Assembly: GCA_009801085.1 (NCBI GenBank)
Contig: VNWV01000009.1
Span: 1,354,501 to 1,418,500 of the forward strand
Reading direction: 5' to 3'
Origin: Lasiodiplodia sp. COLG20
Lineage: Eukaryota > Ascomycota > Dothideomycetes > Botryosphaeriales > Botryosphaeriaceae
Length of the DNA: 64,000 bases
Made by a program: the position numbers and the translations under genes. The notes below the pieces were generated by a model that did no database searches, was not told the origin of the DNA, and worked only from the letters and a program-made list of their open reading frames with translations. Shown here piece after piece: positions 11,640-23,600 of the stretch (the first letter of the stretch is position 1; every line of letters starts with the position of its first letter).

Positions 11640-14586
11640 ATGGAGCCACGGTCGCCATGGCTGGCGCTGCTCGCCTTACTCTCGCTTCTCCAAATCGCCC
11701 TCTCCCAGACCGTCCTTGACGGCGTTACCTACGTCGATGCCACCGTCGATGGCGAGATAGTCCTGGTCAGGGACAATCGCCAACCCTCGCTGTACACTTC
11801 GGACTTTGGCGACTGCATGGGCGACAGCAGCATCAATGTCACTCGCTTCGACGCCGCTTTCTACAAGGACAACATGACCGTGCTTTTCCATTTGGCAGGC
11901 GATACCAACATTGAGAGCGAAGGGTTGATGAGTAAGTGAATGGCCAGGTAGCCAATGGCTCCGAATGCTGACCGGCGCAGTGTACATTGCCGTCTACGCC
12001 TACGGTGAAAGCCAATTCGAGCTCATTTTCAACCCTTGCAACGCCAACATCGACAGCCTTTGCCCTGTGCAAAACAACGTCTCGATCGAAGCAAGCGGAA
12101 TCATTCCAGTTGCGCAGTCCGATGTCCAGAATATCCCCAGTAAGATGATCGCCGCACATGATTCATGGCACGATGACTGATACCAAGCAGGTATTGCATA
12201 CACTATTCCGGACTTTGAGGGCCAAGCAATCCTCCGCATCTTTGCGAACTCCACACAGCAGCTCATTGGCTGTTACTCTGCAGTCATCACGAACGGAGCC
12301 ACGTTCTCACATCCGTACGCCGTCGGATCGATTCTGGGAATATTCGCGTTCATCGCTCTGGTTGCTTCCTTCGCTACTACCATATATGGAAGTGATGTGC
12401 CAGCAATGCGCAAGCACTACGCACACTCGATGTCGATCTTCGTGGTATTTGCTGTTTTGCAGCACATCTTCTTCACTGGAGCATTGTCTATGAACTGGCC
12501 AAGTGTGCTTGTCGCATTCTGGAGTAACTACGCATGGTCCGCCGGCATGATCTACACCGAGTCCATGCAGAACTCCATCAACAATTTCATTGGCTCGAAC
12601 ATGGGAAATACCTCCGCTGTCGGTGCAGCAAGCCCTGACTCGGACAATAGCAACATCGGTGGCGGCTACGACATCTCCTTAATCTACCGGAGAGCTATCA
12701 AGAAGACTGTTAAGAAGGCTGCTATGCATCTCTGGAGAAAAGACATTTTCGATCACCACTCACCCCGTCTCGAGAGAGCTCTCTCCAAGCGCGCACTTGC
12801 GGGTAGCGGCGATGGTTATAACTGGTATGGCAATCCTGTCAAGCCTGGTCTTCCTTTACCTGGAAATTACTCTGGATTCGCTGGCACCCTAGCTCAAGAG
12901 GACATCCCGGCTTCCAATGCCTTCATGACCGGCTTCCTATGGTTTCTGATCCTGTTGGTGATCGTCGCAGCTTCCGTCGTCGCATTCAAATGGCTCGTCG
13001 AAGGGCTTATTTGCATCAAGGCTCTCAAGAGGGACCGTCTCACATACTTCAGGTCCCACTGGCTCGGATACACTGTGCTGGCCACTCTGAGAACGCTTTT
13101 TATTGGCTTCTTCGCCATGATATTCCTCACCCTGTTCCAGTTCACCTACGAAGGCGCACCCGGAGTCCTGGCCGTGGCTGCAATCGTGTTTGCCATCTTC
13201 CTTTGCGGCATGTTTGGCGTGGCCGGATACGCTTGCTACTACCGGGTGAGAGTTGGCAACTACGTCTCTGAGCCGGATCGTCTCAATCTGGAACGTCGGA
13301 GAGTCCTCGGCTGCATCCCCTGGTTCCGCTTCTCCAGAGCAAGTTCTCTTCAGGATGATGAGGAAAAAGTCTACGCTGGCAGCCTACCCTTTTGGCGTAT
13401 CTCTCACAAAAGCCCAGAAACACAGAAATCTGTGCACGAAGACGAAGAGTATACCAAGAAATTTGGATGGCTTGCCTCGCGTTTTAGACGTACTCGCTGG
13501 TGGTTCTTCACATGTTGGCTCTTCTACGAGTTTGTCCGGGCCTGCTTTCTCGCGGGTGCATCCGGTCATCCATTGGTGCAAGTTTTCGGCCTCCTCGTGG
13601 TGGAGTTTTTGGCTTTCGTCGCAATCATAATCATGCGCCCATTCGAGTCCCAGCGTCTGAACGCCATGATGATCTACCTCCTGGGGTTCAGCAAAGTCGC
13701 CACCGTGGCCCTCTCTGCGGCTTTCGATATCCGTTTCAACATCGCACGCATCACCACGACTGTCATCGGCATTGTCATCATTGTTATCCAAGGAGTCCTG
13801 ACCATCTTCCTAATGATCGCCATCATCGTGGGCGCATGTTCCACTTGGATGTCTGTGAAGCGTCACCGCGAGAAGGAAGAGTTCAGGCCGCGGAATTGGA
13901 GGAACCTTCGCGACAAATACTTCGCGCACATGGACAAAGCGATGAAAGACCTCCCGCCTGAACCTCCAGCGCCTGTGATTCCTCCACCCACACCGGAAGA
14001 ACCCAAAGTAGGCTTCAACGTGTCTTCAGTGCGCCGGGTTGCCAAGATTGAAGATGAGGACCCTGATTTCCTTTCTGACATCGGCAATGATCCTCGTGGA
14101 TCTGAAATGACACTGCAGGGTCTTGCAAATGCCAGGACGAGCGAAGACGGTACACCGACTCCGGCAGGCCGCAGACGGCCGGCTAGCATCATGAGCCAGA
14201 TGTCGTACACCAGCTTACCCCGAACAGCTCGTGTACACCGTGCCAGCTGGAGCTCACGCGACTTCCTTGATATGGACCTTGATCAGGAGCCCATGCCCGG
14301 TGGTCACTCGCGTACAAACAGCCTTGGCCATTCTCGATCCACCAGCCACGGACACGCACGCACCCGAGCCAGCAGCAGTGGGCGACAAAGAGCAACCAGT
14401 CTTGGGACCGCAAGGAGCTCTGACCGTATCTCGCGCATGGGTACGCCAACCGGGATCCCCGAGCTCTCGCAGCTGAACAGGCAAATTACGGAGCATCGCG
14501 AGGAGGGTGAATACCAAGACTCTCCTGATGCCATCTCACCAGTAGAGCCGCACCAGTATCCGGCTGGTCGCAAGTCAACCTCGTAA
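11640..14586 (+). CDS. FLC/TRP-like membrane channel, 948 aa
   Basis: Member of the fungal flavin-carrier/TRP-like family (relatives: yeast Flc1-3, fission yeast Pkd2), proteins of the plasma membrane or ER linked to calcium signalling, FAD handling and wall integrity. Exons 11640-11931, 11981-12139 and 12191-14586 join in frame (EGLM/MYIAVY and NIPS/IAYTI). The N-terminus has a signal peptide ending near ALSQ, then an ML-like lipid-binding ectodomain with N-glycosylation sites and paired cysteines (residues about 25-200). About nine membrane helices follow, from about residue 215 to 640 (for example FAFIALVASFATTIYG and GFLWFLILLVIVAASVV). The cytosolic tail of about 270 residues is rich in Pro, Ser and Arg and holds a GHSRT/GHSRS/GHART repeat. 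The family assignment is firm; transported substrate and location are inferred. Confidence 0.88.
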
Positions 14587-16525
14587 AGTGCGAACGGAAC
14601 TTTTTTTTTCTTTGACGATATGACTTAACGATTAAATGAACAAACGCAAATTTGTGCGAACGAATTTAGGCAAGGACGAGGAGTTTGTAGGAAATGGGTT
14701 ATTCATGGGGAACACACATACTACATTGCATCGGAGGCACAGCATGGCGCCACCTTTGTTTATTCAAGCATCTGCATATCCATTGGCGCAAGATTAGAGT
14801 CGGCCGGTTCCCACAAAATCCACGTCAGCATAATCCCGTTCCTTCAGCATGGGAGGTTTCCATGGTCTTTCCCCTTCAATCATTTGACATGGGTTGTTAA
14901 TGGTCGGAAGAGGGTGGATGGACGATGGATAATACGATGAAGATGTGTAGTAGGTATGGCGAGGCTTCGTCTTCTCTCTTCGTCGACTGGAACGAGGAAG
15001 GGATGGGGACAACCGGCTTTCCATAAAAACGTTTAGCGAGGCGAGATGATTAATTGATCGGCGGTGGTGATGTTTTGGTGAATTAATACTCAAGATGAGA
15101 CACGGGCAATCGATCAAGCAACATGGTGAAGCGATTGAAGGATATGCATTTCTCCGTCCATCTTGCAGGAATCAAGTATGCAACCTGGACAGATATCGGT
15201 TCTCTTACTTCTTTCTCTCGCAATGATGCATATCTGTTGCTCATTGATGAAAGCTTCGACAACGGACAAAGCGCCAAGACTCAACAAGATGCGGCTGACG
15301 AGAGCAAGGTGGATTCTAGGCCGTCACGCGTTGTATTTCAAGATCTCAGGAATGGGAGAGAAGAGCGAACGTTGCGGACCCGATTGCAAGCGGTCAGTGC
15401 ACGCCTGCTTGCGCAAGGGCCCCACCTCCAAGCACCCTTTTTCCCAGACCTGCGGCAGGGATTCCTTGCTGACGCACCGGGCTCTTTCGCGAATGTGACG
15501 TCATTCCCCTCGCTTCACCCTCGGCCTGGATGCCTCTCACATCGCGCATCGCCGTTCTGGCTCTCCGCGGAATGCGATGATGATGACTACCACGGCAAGT
15601 ACTTGCATCAGGCGTGTGGGATGCACGTTAGCGTTTCTGCATGAATGGTTGGCCTAGACGGGTAGAGCGGCAGAGCTGGGGTAAAAGCATGCGCCGGAAA
15701 GGGAAACTGCATTAGCCACAGCCTCTTTTCGTCGGTGGGAGATGCGCGATTGCCCTTTGCGATGCAATCGGGATTCTGCGCGATCAACGACAGCCTGTGG
15801 CTGCAAACGAGTGAGAAGAGAGGAGAAATTACGCCACACGCCACTTCGTGACACCAATATTCTTCCCGAGCCCGTGTTTGGCGTGCAGGGGTCCGGGCAG
15901 CCCATCTTGCCCGATGCGCGGGGATTGCGTCAGGGTCGGGGTCGAAAGCAGGATTTGGAGACTGTTTCTGGCGTCTGGACTGCCGCCGCTCGCATGGATG
16001 ATTCCTGTTCCTTCGCGCGGCTGCGAGAAACAACGCTTGCGACTGTGGCTGGTGCGCCCTCCCGAGACAGCAGCGAAGACAAAGCAAGATGTAGCACGAT
16101 GTCATGGGGTCATGGGGTTTTTCTTGGGTCCTTGCGCCGCATACCCGCTCTCGCGCTCGCACAAGATCCCGATGGCGATTTTGCACGGGAAGTGGAGCGG
16201 CGATGAGCTTATCTCGATCAGGCGAGCGAGCGTGCGTGCGGTATCTGCGGGCGTCATTTCCGAGCTGTAGGGCAGACCTGGGCCCTGTCGCCAGCACGAC
16301 GTCATAACTATGTTGCTTGTTGTTGCACGTCTGGAAGGCGCGCGGCGGATGCGTCTTGGTTTATAAGAGCCTCTCGTGCTGCCTTCCCATTTCCCTCTTC
16401 AGCTTCACACATTCCAACCAACCGCATCTACAAACACAGAACAACTTAATTGTCGAGTGCGACCACTACGACAATATCACCCTTCGCCTGACGTTCCATC
16501 AAAACACCCACCTCCAACTTTCACC
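14587..16525. other. Gene-free interval with TATA box for the 66-aa gene
   Basis: The left end is the channel gene's 3' region, including a run of T at 14601-14609. Open frames at 15123-15644 and 15608-16297 lack domains and overlap one another on both strands, so I treat them as non-coding. The last 200 bp hold a good core promoter for the gene at 16526: TATAAG at 16362-16367 followed by a CT-rich, then CA-rich leader. Confidence 0.5.
16362..16367 (+). promoter_or_regulatory. TATA box of the 66-aa peptide gene
   Basis: TATAAG lies about 160 bp before the ATG at 16526 and is followed by a pyrimidine-rich tract typical of fungal transcription start regions. This suggests a leader of roughly 130 nt. 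Position and sequence are seen; use is inferred. Confidence 0.5.
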
Positions 16526-16786
16526 ATGGGCGCTGTTGTGTCCTGCGTACGTCTCCATGACAAGTCCATTCTTTCGGAACAGTCTTGCTAACGCTTCACC
16601 TAACAGATCAAGTCGGTCTTCCAGGCCATCGGCGCGGCTCTCATGGCCGTCGTCAACGGCATTGCCGGCGTCATCAAGGCCATCATCAACGGTATCGTCG
16701 CCGTCTTCGACATCATCATCGGCTGCCTGACCTGCAACCGCATGGGCGGTCGCCGGCGCCGCATGCGGACGACGAGTCACGTATAA
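16526..16786 (+). CDS. Conserved small hydrophobic protein, 66 aa
   Basis: Two exons: a 21-nt first exon (16526-16546, MGAVVSC) and 16607-16786, joined by a 60-bp intron with GT...AACAG ends. The product begins MGAVVSCIKSVFQAIGAALM and continues as alternating Ile/Val/Ala-rich amphipathic-to-hydrophobic sequence up to a CLTC motif near residue 48. It ends in an Arg-rich tail (RRRRMRTTSHV). The N-terminal MGxxxS start followed by Cys fits N-myristoylation and possibly S-acylation. The same layout (short first exon, MGAVVSCIKS start, THV/SHV end) occurs in many ascomycetes as far as I recall, always without known function. Membrane association is inferred. The strong TATA box hints at regulated or high expression. 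Confidence 0.75.
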
Positions 16787-17524
16787 CCGCGAGGTGTGAG
16801 GAAAAGCCCACGAAGGGCCGCCTGAATGTTCCCACGTTCGTGCCGTTCGAAGGACAATATCGACACGCTCAATTTCACCGATCGACGGCATGAATCCTGC
16901 GCCAACACGAGAACATCATGGACGGTTCGGCCTCACACCTCGAGCCAACTCTGTACCACTCGACGTCCGACTGGTTTCAATTACTCGAAGTGTATTATCA
17001 ACCTTTTTTTTTTTCTTTTCTAGGGGTTACTTTTGCATGGTGGAAGAGGCGCGAATGAGAAGTTGCATGCGGCGGATGGTTGAAAGATGAAGAAGATACC
17101 CTCAATACCCCTTTCTTCTTTCTTCAATGCGTTAGCATCGGAGTTTCTTTTCTTCTCTTGTTTGCTTATCTTGCATGGTCGATGGAGGTAGCTTAGGCCT
17201 ACAATGATGATTACGAGTCTATGAAACTTCTTGATCCAATGGTGTATGTGATTATAATGCTGAGACGTGCCTACCTGCCTCGAGCTTCTTGTTTTGTCTA
17301 GCCTGTGCGTCGTACTGCGTACTCGCGGGCATATCTCTGTTTGGTGCTGGCGAAGTTCGTCGTGCGCCTCTGCGAGAATGCTTTGCCCTGAGGCGTGCCG
17401 ATCGTATCATGCTTCCGAACGGAGCAACGTTGAAGGGATTCTCCCATCATATCGTAGAACTATCTGCGTGAACGTAGGCTTCGTCGATTTCAGACGGTAT
17501 CCGTGTTCGAATTGGCCAACATCC
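16787..17524. other. Intergenic, 3' ends of convergent genes
   Basis: This stretch lies between the plus-strand 66-aa gene and the minus-strand thioesterase. It contains a T run near 17000-17012 and TC-rich sequence, consistent with 3' UTRs. No coding signal was found apart from short chance frames. Confidence 0.5.
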
Positions 17525-18752
17525 TCACCGCGCCACTACCGCTGTCGCCTTCACGCACACCCGCCCCTGCACAGCCCTCAGCGTCCCGCTCCACTCCTCT
17601 CCTCCATCAGCCGGCCTCTCCTCGCTCGGCACAGGGCGCTTAGTCATGTCTTTCTGAGGCGACAGCTCAGTGCTCGGCGCAGGTGTAGGCGATGGCGCAG
17701 CCTCAAGCACGAAGAAGTTGCTCGCCATGGTTGGTGCGAGGTAGGTCAGGGTCAGCTTCGCAGGGCTTGGTGCTGTTACATACATGTTAGCTTTCACGAG
17801 CACGAGCCTTATCGCCATCTACGCAGCTGCGCCTTGGAAGACAGATGGGCAAGAGGAAGAGAAGACCAGACAAAAACTTACTCCCAAACGCCTCGCAAAA
17901 CGCCGTCGCCAGCGCGCCTCCATGTGCCACGCCCGGCCACCCACTCAGCCCGCCGCCAACCCAAAAGATGGTCACCGACTCCCGCGTGGCGCGGTTGACC
18001 CACCGCCGCGCGGGGCCGTAGCCCTTCATCGCAGCCAGCGTCTGCGAGACCATGTGTTTCTCATCTCCCAGCAGCGTCTCCGACACGGCAACGACAGGGT
18101 CCTTCTTGCTCGAGCCCCACCCGCTAAACCAACCGCCCTGCGACTTCCTCTCCTCTTCCTCCACCAACACGACCCCGCTATCCCTCCTCCGCCCACCCAA
18201 CACCGCCGCCGCCGTCGCCAACAACGAAGGCGACGACGATGGCATGCCCACGCCCCACGGCTCCACCTCGACCCACTCAGCCTCTCCTCCTGCATCTGCC
18301 GCCGCCGCCACCTTGGCCGCGAACTCGCGCACGACGGGCAGGCGGTCGAGCTCCTCGCGTAGCTTGCCCTGCAGCGCCTCGTCCATCTCGGTGCCGGCGT
18401 CGGGCAGCGGCGGCGGCGCGACGGTGAAGCGGACGATGTTGCCGACCACGAGGCCGGCGCCGAGGAAGAGGGTGGAGTAGATGAGGGGGCGGAGGGAGCG
18501 TTTCTTTTTGGGTTGTTGGTGTTGTGATTCTTCTTTCGGAGGTGGTGGGGTAGAAGAGGGTGGCGGTGGCGGTTTCGAAGAGGGGTCGGTTGATGAGGAT
18601 GTCGTCGTGGAGGAGAAGCGCGGTGTTGACGTCGTTGCGGGGCGGTGGGCGGCGGTGAAGCGGGATGGGTGTGGTGCGGCGTAGCGGGATGAGCACGCTA
18701 GGGAAGAGAGGGCGCGGGAGGCGCCATTGGGGGCGCGGCGTGTTGCTATCAT
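17525..18752 (-). CDS. Mitochondrial hotdog-fold (4HBT) thioesterase-like protein, 372 aa
   Basis: Likely acyl-CoA thioesterase-superfamily protein of mitochondria. Exons 18752-17882 and 17772-17525 join as EAFG/TPSPAKLTLTYLAP with a 109-bp intron. The N-terminus is Arg/Ser/Ala-rich with no acids (MIATRRAPNGASRALSSLAC), as in mitochondrial presequences. A Pro-rich linker and one membrane segment (LIYSTLFLGAGLVVGNIV, about residue 90) follow. The hotdog signature is GVAHGGALATAFCEAFG: the HGG turn and the following helix with an acidic residue are the usual active-site elements. The second exon supplies the LTYLAP strand and a C-terminal strand region. A similar presequence-helix-4HBT layout occurs in the fungal UPF0644 group. 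Substrate is unknown. The Ala/Glu-rich middle (residues about 130-250) is poorly conserved in appearance. Confidence 0.8.
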
Positions 18753-18956
18753 CGAGGAGGCGAGAGATGGTGGATTGAAGGTGTGGAGTTGGTGGATGGT
18801 GGATGATCGAAGCTACATGCTAAGAAATTCGGAGGTGCACGGCCACGCGGATCCGCGTAGGGCTGCAGATAGCTGGCCACGCACCAGCCGCCAAAGGGCC
18901 ACAAAACAGGCGTCAGGGTTCGTGCAGCAGTCTGCAAGTTAACCGGCCTTTCTTAT

Positions 18957-19417
18957 TTACACCTTGTACTCCGGTCCATGACTCTTTCCATCTAGCTTGT
19001 TCAACACCAGCTTGTCCATGTCGAAGTCCTCCAGCATGCGGACCTGTGTCATCTTAGCTTTCCCTTCGCTAAACAGAATGAACAGGGAACACATACGTTT
19101 ACGCCAATCAGCTCCGGACCCTTTCCCGGGATAACCTCGATCAGGACACTGCTGCCGCACGTCTTGCAGAATTTGTGCCACGACCGCTGTAGGCCGAACG
19201 TGTAGGCTGATAGCGCGTCCGGCGGCGTCTGGAGCTCGAAGTCCTTCTTCTGCGCGTACACGACCACGTAGCCGTTGCGCGTGCAGATGGAGCAGTTGCA
19301 GCTGTTTGCTGGGTTTTTCGAGAGCGGCGGCGAGAGCTTGAAGCTGAAGCGGACCGCCCCGCAGTGGCAGTGTCCACTATGTTGCGATGACTCGTCTGTG
19401 GGTTCCGGGAAGCCCAT
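18957..19417 (-). CDS. GFA/CENP-V domain zinc protein, 135 aa
   Basis: Member of the GFA family (Mss4-like fold), whose founding enzyme was described as glutathione-dependent formaldehyde-activating; most fungal members have no proven substrate. Exons 19417-19097 and 19043-18957 join as IGVN/VRMLEDFDMD with a 53-bp intron. All zinc ligands are visible: GHCHCGAVRF (residues 15-24), NCSICTRNG (about 40-48) and FCKTCGSS (about 83-90). The length is typical for a single-domain GFA protein. No targeting signal is evident, so it is probably cytosolic. The gene lies 204 bp upstream of the thioesterase on the same strand, but nothing suggests a functional link. Confidence 0.88.
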
Positions 19418-19645
19418 GGTAGCTGGTGGTGAGTTGGCAAGTCGGGTGGGTGAACGTCCACTTGGGAACTGATATTGAAGAATGTGAAAACGAAGAACCG
19501 GAACCTATCAATCGTATTTTCAATCGTACCCCGCAATCTCACCTATCTAATTCCTCCTTATCATGAACTACTAACTGAGATTGAAATTTTCCGCACCTTC
19601 CCAAAACGTCATGAAAGGAAGAATCCTCCTACGCATCACCCCACT

Positions 19646-20677
19646 CTAAGAGCACCCGGCAACAACAGCATCATCCAGATAAACCGTCACATCCTCGTTC
19701 CCGTCAAAATCTCCCTCCACCACCCCAATCTTGCATCTCACGCCCTGCCGCGCATCCGCTCCCTTACCACCACTACCACCATCAAAAAGCACGCTCCACT
19801 CCCCCCACGATCCCCTCACCGTCGGCACCGGGACTGTCCCCGACGCCAACGGCATCACCTGCTCCTTAGCACCACCCCCAGGGGAGGAGTAGTAGTCGCA
19901 CTCCATCATCGCCGGCGGCTTCGCCCTGCTGGCCCTCACCTTGACCCCGAAATAAAGCAGCCCGTTCGTGCTGCCGCTGCTCTCGCCGTGAAGACCATCC
20001 GCAACCGTGAACTCCTGCGACAGCGTAACCTCGCGCCGCCGCGGCCGCCGGACGTTGGCGTAGAAGGCGTTCGTCGTGTCGCCGGCGGCCGAGGCGCCGA
20101 CGTCGTTGCTGTCTGGGTGGTCGAACGACGACGGGTAGAGAAAGGCCAGCGACGAGGCGCTGTTGGGCACGCTGTCGATGCCCCAGCTTGGCAAGTTGCC
20201 GGGCAGCTGCGTGAGATTGCCCGTGACGGTCCAGGGGGAGAGGCCTGGGAGGGAGAAGTTGCCGTTGGTGAGCAGGTTGGTGCTTTTTGCTGAGGGGTTG
20301 GTGCAGAGGGTGTCGATGGTTTTGCTGCCGTCATCGTTGTCTTTGTCGTTGTTGACGGTCATGTTCGTGATAGATAGCGGTGTGGGTGAGGAGGGAGTAG
20401 CAATGGAGGCGGAGGAGGCCGTAGAAGAGGAACCGGTGGAAGAGGCACTCGACCTGGTCCGGGAGTCACTCAGCTCAGTGGAAGAGTCGTCTAGCCAAAC
20501 GGTAGAGGTTCCTATGACGGTATGAAGGACGCGCACGGGTGTGTTATACGATGTGTCATGAGATATGCTCATCTGATGGTGGTTCGGAGTAGTAGGAGCA
20601 TTGATGCCGTGCTCGGAGTCGGTACCGGCCGCAATGGCAAGCGCTATGAGGCTGGCGAAAGGGTGGAGTAGGCGCAT
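19646..20677 (-). CDS. Secreted protein of unknown function, 343 aa
   Basis: Single-exon gene. The chosen start (20677) opens a signal peptide, MRLLHPFASLIALAIAAG; a longer frame from 20719 would place Lys-rich sequence before it and is unlikely. A Ser/Thr-rich, probably O-glycosylated stretch follows (residues about 60-110). A globular C-terminal domain then begins LLTNGNFSLPGLSPWTVTGN. A phrase of the type 'N-G-(D/N)-F-...-W' followed by beta-strand-rich sequence ending DVTVYLDDAVV is how CBM4/9-like and other galactose-binding-fold modules begin and end, so a carbohydrate-binding role is plausible. Cysteines are few (Cys in TLCTNP, MECDYY, RCKIG, AGCS). No catalytic motif was recognised; the wall or extracellular location is inferred. 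Confidence 0.7.
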   Translation of the reverse strand: MRLLHPFASLIALAIAAGTDSEHGINAPTTPNHHQMSISHDTSYNTPVRVLHTVIGTSTVWLDDSSTELSDSRTRSSASSTGSSSTASSASIATPSSPTPLSITNMTVNNDKDNDDGSKTIDTLCTNPSAKSTNLLTNGNFSLPGLSPWTVTGNLTQLPGNLPSWGIDSVPNSASSLAFLYPSSFDHPDSNDVGASAAGDTTNAFYANVRRPRRREVTLSQEFTVADGLHGESSGSTNGLLYFGVKVRASRAKPPAMMECDYYSSPGGGAKEQVMPLASGTVPVPTVRGSWGEWSVLFDGGSGGKGADARQGVRCKIGVVEGDFDGNEDVTVYLDDAVVAGCS

Positions 20678-23600
20678 GTTTTGGCACTGGCTTTTCTTCT
20701 TTTGATATTCACAACGCAAGAATGTCGGTTGGCTCTACTGACTTCTTTTTCTTGTTTTGTGGGGGATTGTGGGCTTGACGGTTTATCATTTAAGAGAGCT
20801 GACCTTGACAAATCTCTCAAGGGATATTGTTGCCGTTCAGCAAGGGCATGCAGCAGAAAACATTTCCGTTTTTGTACAAGTATTAGACGGTTCCGTCCAG
20901 CCCCTGGGCTAGTTCTTTGGTTCGATCATTCATGTTTGGACGACGACACCTACCCGTCATCATGGCGTGCGTCGGATGTCAGGGTTCAAAGGCCGTATTA
21001 TACCATTGCTCAGTAATAACAGAAGGGGGCTGTTCAGAAACGACATGGCAGCTTATACATGCTTAACAAGGCATCACAGTGCCCAAATAGAAGCTTAAAA
21101 GGATGTTCGTCAACAGTGACCTTCTAACGATTATGGTAGAAGTGAAGCCGAAAACGGAAACAACATCCCTTGACTACTGGATAACATTATTGCAAATTTA
21201 TCTCGGAGCTTCGCGCTGGATGGAGCAAGCAGAACCAGCCCAAGAAGGCCCAAAAATAAAAACGTTTGAAGGGAACGTATGGCCGACGAACCCAGTTTTC
21301 TGTACTGATAAGAAGTTGAAGCATGTGGCCTGACGGCATATTTAGCCTCAACCCGCCTCACAGTTACGAGCCAGTTACATAATCGAATCATGTACCTTCT
21401 CCGACTGAGTTTTAGACCGTCGTTTATGCCTACGATATTTTTATTTTAGGCAGTGCACTGTGCTGTTACTGAGAAGCAAAAAGTAAAAATAAAAAGTAAA
21501 AAAAGGCCGTGCGGCACTGCAGGGTTCCTAAAGAGGTAAAGTGTCAAATGCAAACAACTTCGAACGTCTGATCACTTTTGCGATCATAGGACCTATACGC
21601 CCCACCTGCTCATTTGCATACAACTACAATGCACCCAGTTTACAAGCTTGCAATGTCATTTTGCAGCTTTTTTCGTGCTTGATGCGATCAACTACAACTT
21701 TAAAAGACATAATTCCAGGCATGTTATCACGAATATCGCTGTCAATGATTTCAGCCGGCCAGAGCGTTCTGAAGCGTGATCGTTATAAGCAGAGCCGGCA
21801 GTTCGACCGGACTGGTCGTTCTCTCAAAGGCACAAGCGCACTTGGGTTCATCGGGACCACCCCTATTACTACATGAACAACCATAAACCTTGTACATAGC
21901 TTCTAACTTCACGTTAGATCGCTGACCTTGGGTCATGTATCGCTAGCGAACTTGCGTCAACGACGCAAGAGCCAACTGTCATGAGCCGAGCGAGACTAGA
22001 TCAACCAAACCATTGAGCGACCGAGATGATCTACACGACCGCCCAGCTACTAGTCATCCTGAACAACAACAGAATCCTCTTTTTCTGATGGAGGAAAATT
22101 GGGTTGATATGTTGGACGCCGCTTGGACCCGGAGGAAGTTCCGAAAGTGTCCGAGATGGGCAATCTTCCAATTTCGGCGGTTCATGACGATGACCGCCCT
22201 TGTTAAAATGATACCGGTACTTGGACCAACTCCTGCATATCCGCTGGTGTTCATGCGGCCCTCCACATTGCGCAGGGGCCGATGTTTGGCAGCGGTGAAG
22301 CAGGTGTTGTATTATGAATGGGTCTTCGGAAAGTCCCTCTATTATCATATTCTGCGATCAACCGAGGAAAATCCATCAGATTCTATATCCGAAGCGACCG
22401 ACGACTGCACATCAAATGTCAGATAGCGGTGTAGTGTGACGATTGTCCAGGCCTAGTAGTTGATCTTGAGTGAGCACACACCCTTGTTGCCTTTTGACTG
22501 TTTATACAAGACTGAAAATCGGTTCCGAATCTGACACATCCATAGACATCAATATGAGATAGCAGCTGCACAACACGTAGGAACCATGTTTCAACGCTCA
22601 CACTGGGTCTGGGAGTTTAGCGGGGAAACTGCTCGGAGAATTATTACGTGGCGGCGGAAAACATACATCTGTCGGAGGATAGATGGAGTGGAGCTCCAGC
22701 CACATGTCTTGGACCCTCTCAAGCAAGGAAGCAAGGGTTGGTTGTTCGACGCGCCTTCTGCCGTAGAAACGCGGCTTCGGCAATCTCCTTTGTAGAATAG
22801 CCGATAATCATAAGCACTGACCGGACCGATAGGACGACGGCGAATTTTTGAAACGCAACGCATGAAGAATGGCGGTAAGACCTAAAGTGAGTGATGTGGC
22901 CATAACCCATTGGAAAGAAAAACTCAAAGATTGCACATCAATCACCGCTGCAGATCTGGCGGGACTGCTGCCTGGTTGATCATCATTGAAGTTAGAGCTA
23001 ATCGGGCGGTGCGGAGCACGCGACCAATGCAGGCTAGCACACGAGCGTTACGGTTTGGAGGCATGGAAACGACGAACACTTGGTCCCAGCCGCGGCCATA
23101 CGTCAATGCGGTTCGTCGAAGAAAACGCTAGACGCGGTACCCGCACAAGCGCGAGCACGTCACTGGCCGCGGACCCTGCATCGCGTTTGCAAGTTGCGGG
23201 CTGAATCAGCCGTTCCTGAGGCTCTTTCGAAGGATTCGGTCGTTGGGCGGCGGTTGTCGCATTCGCCAAAGTTTTTTGCGCATTGATGTTGATAAAGTCA
23301 AAGGTGCCCAGATGACGTTAGCTTGCGGAACAAGAAGCGCGGGAGAAAGCATCAACCCCAGCTGGTGGTCGGGCTGGATCGACATGGGGGCCAAGCTCGT
23401 CGCATGGCGATCACCATCCGAACGAGCGTCGCCGTCGGACCGAAGATCGGTTCGCCGTCGTCGACGAGACGAGGATCAGCTTCCACCTGGCCGACGCGAG
23501 ATCTCCTGTCGCGTGGGTTGATGAGCCATGGGTGAGAGAGGGAGGCGATGGAAGACGAGATTGAGTAGGAAGGGCGGCGCGGAGGGCGATGCTGCGGAAG

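Noticed and set aside
21420..21540. Possible terminal repeats around an AT-rich patch
   Set aside because: Candidate arms matched at too few positions, with no target duplication or consistent boundaries.
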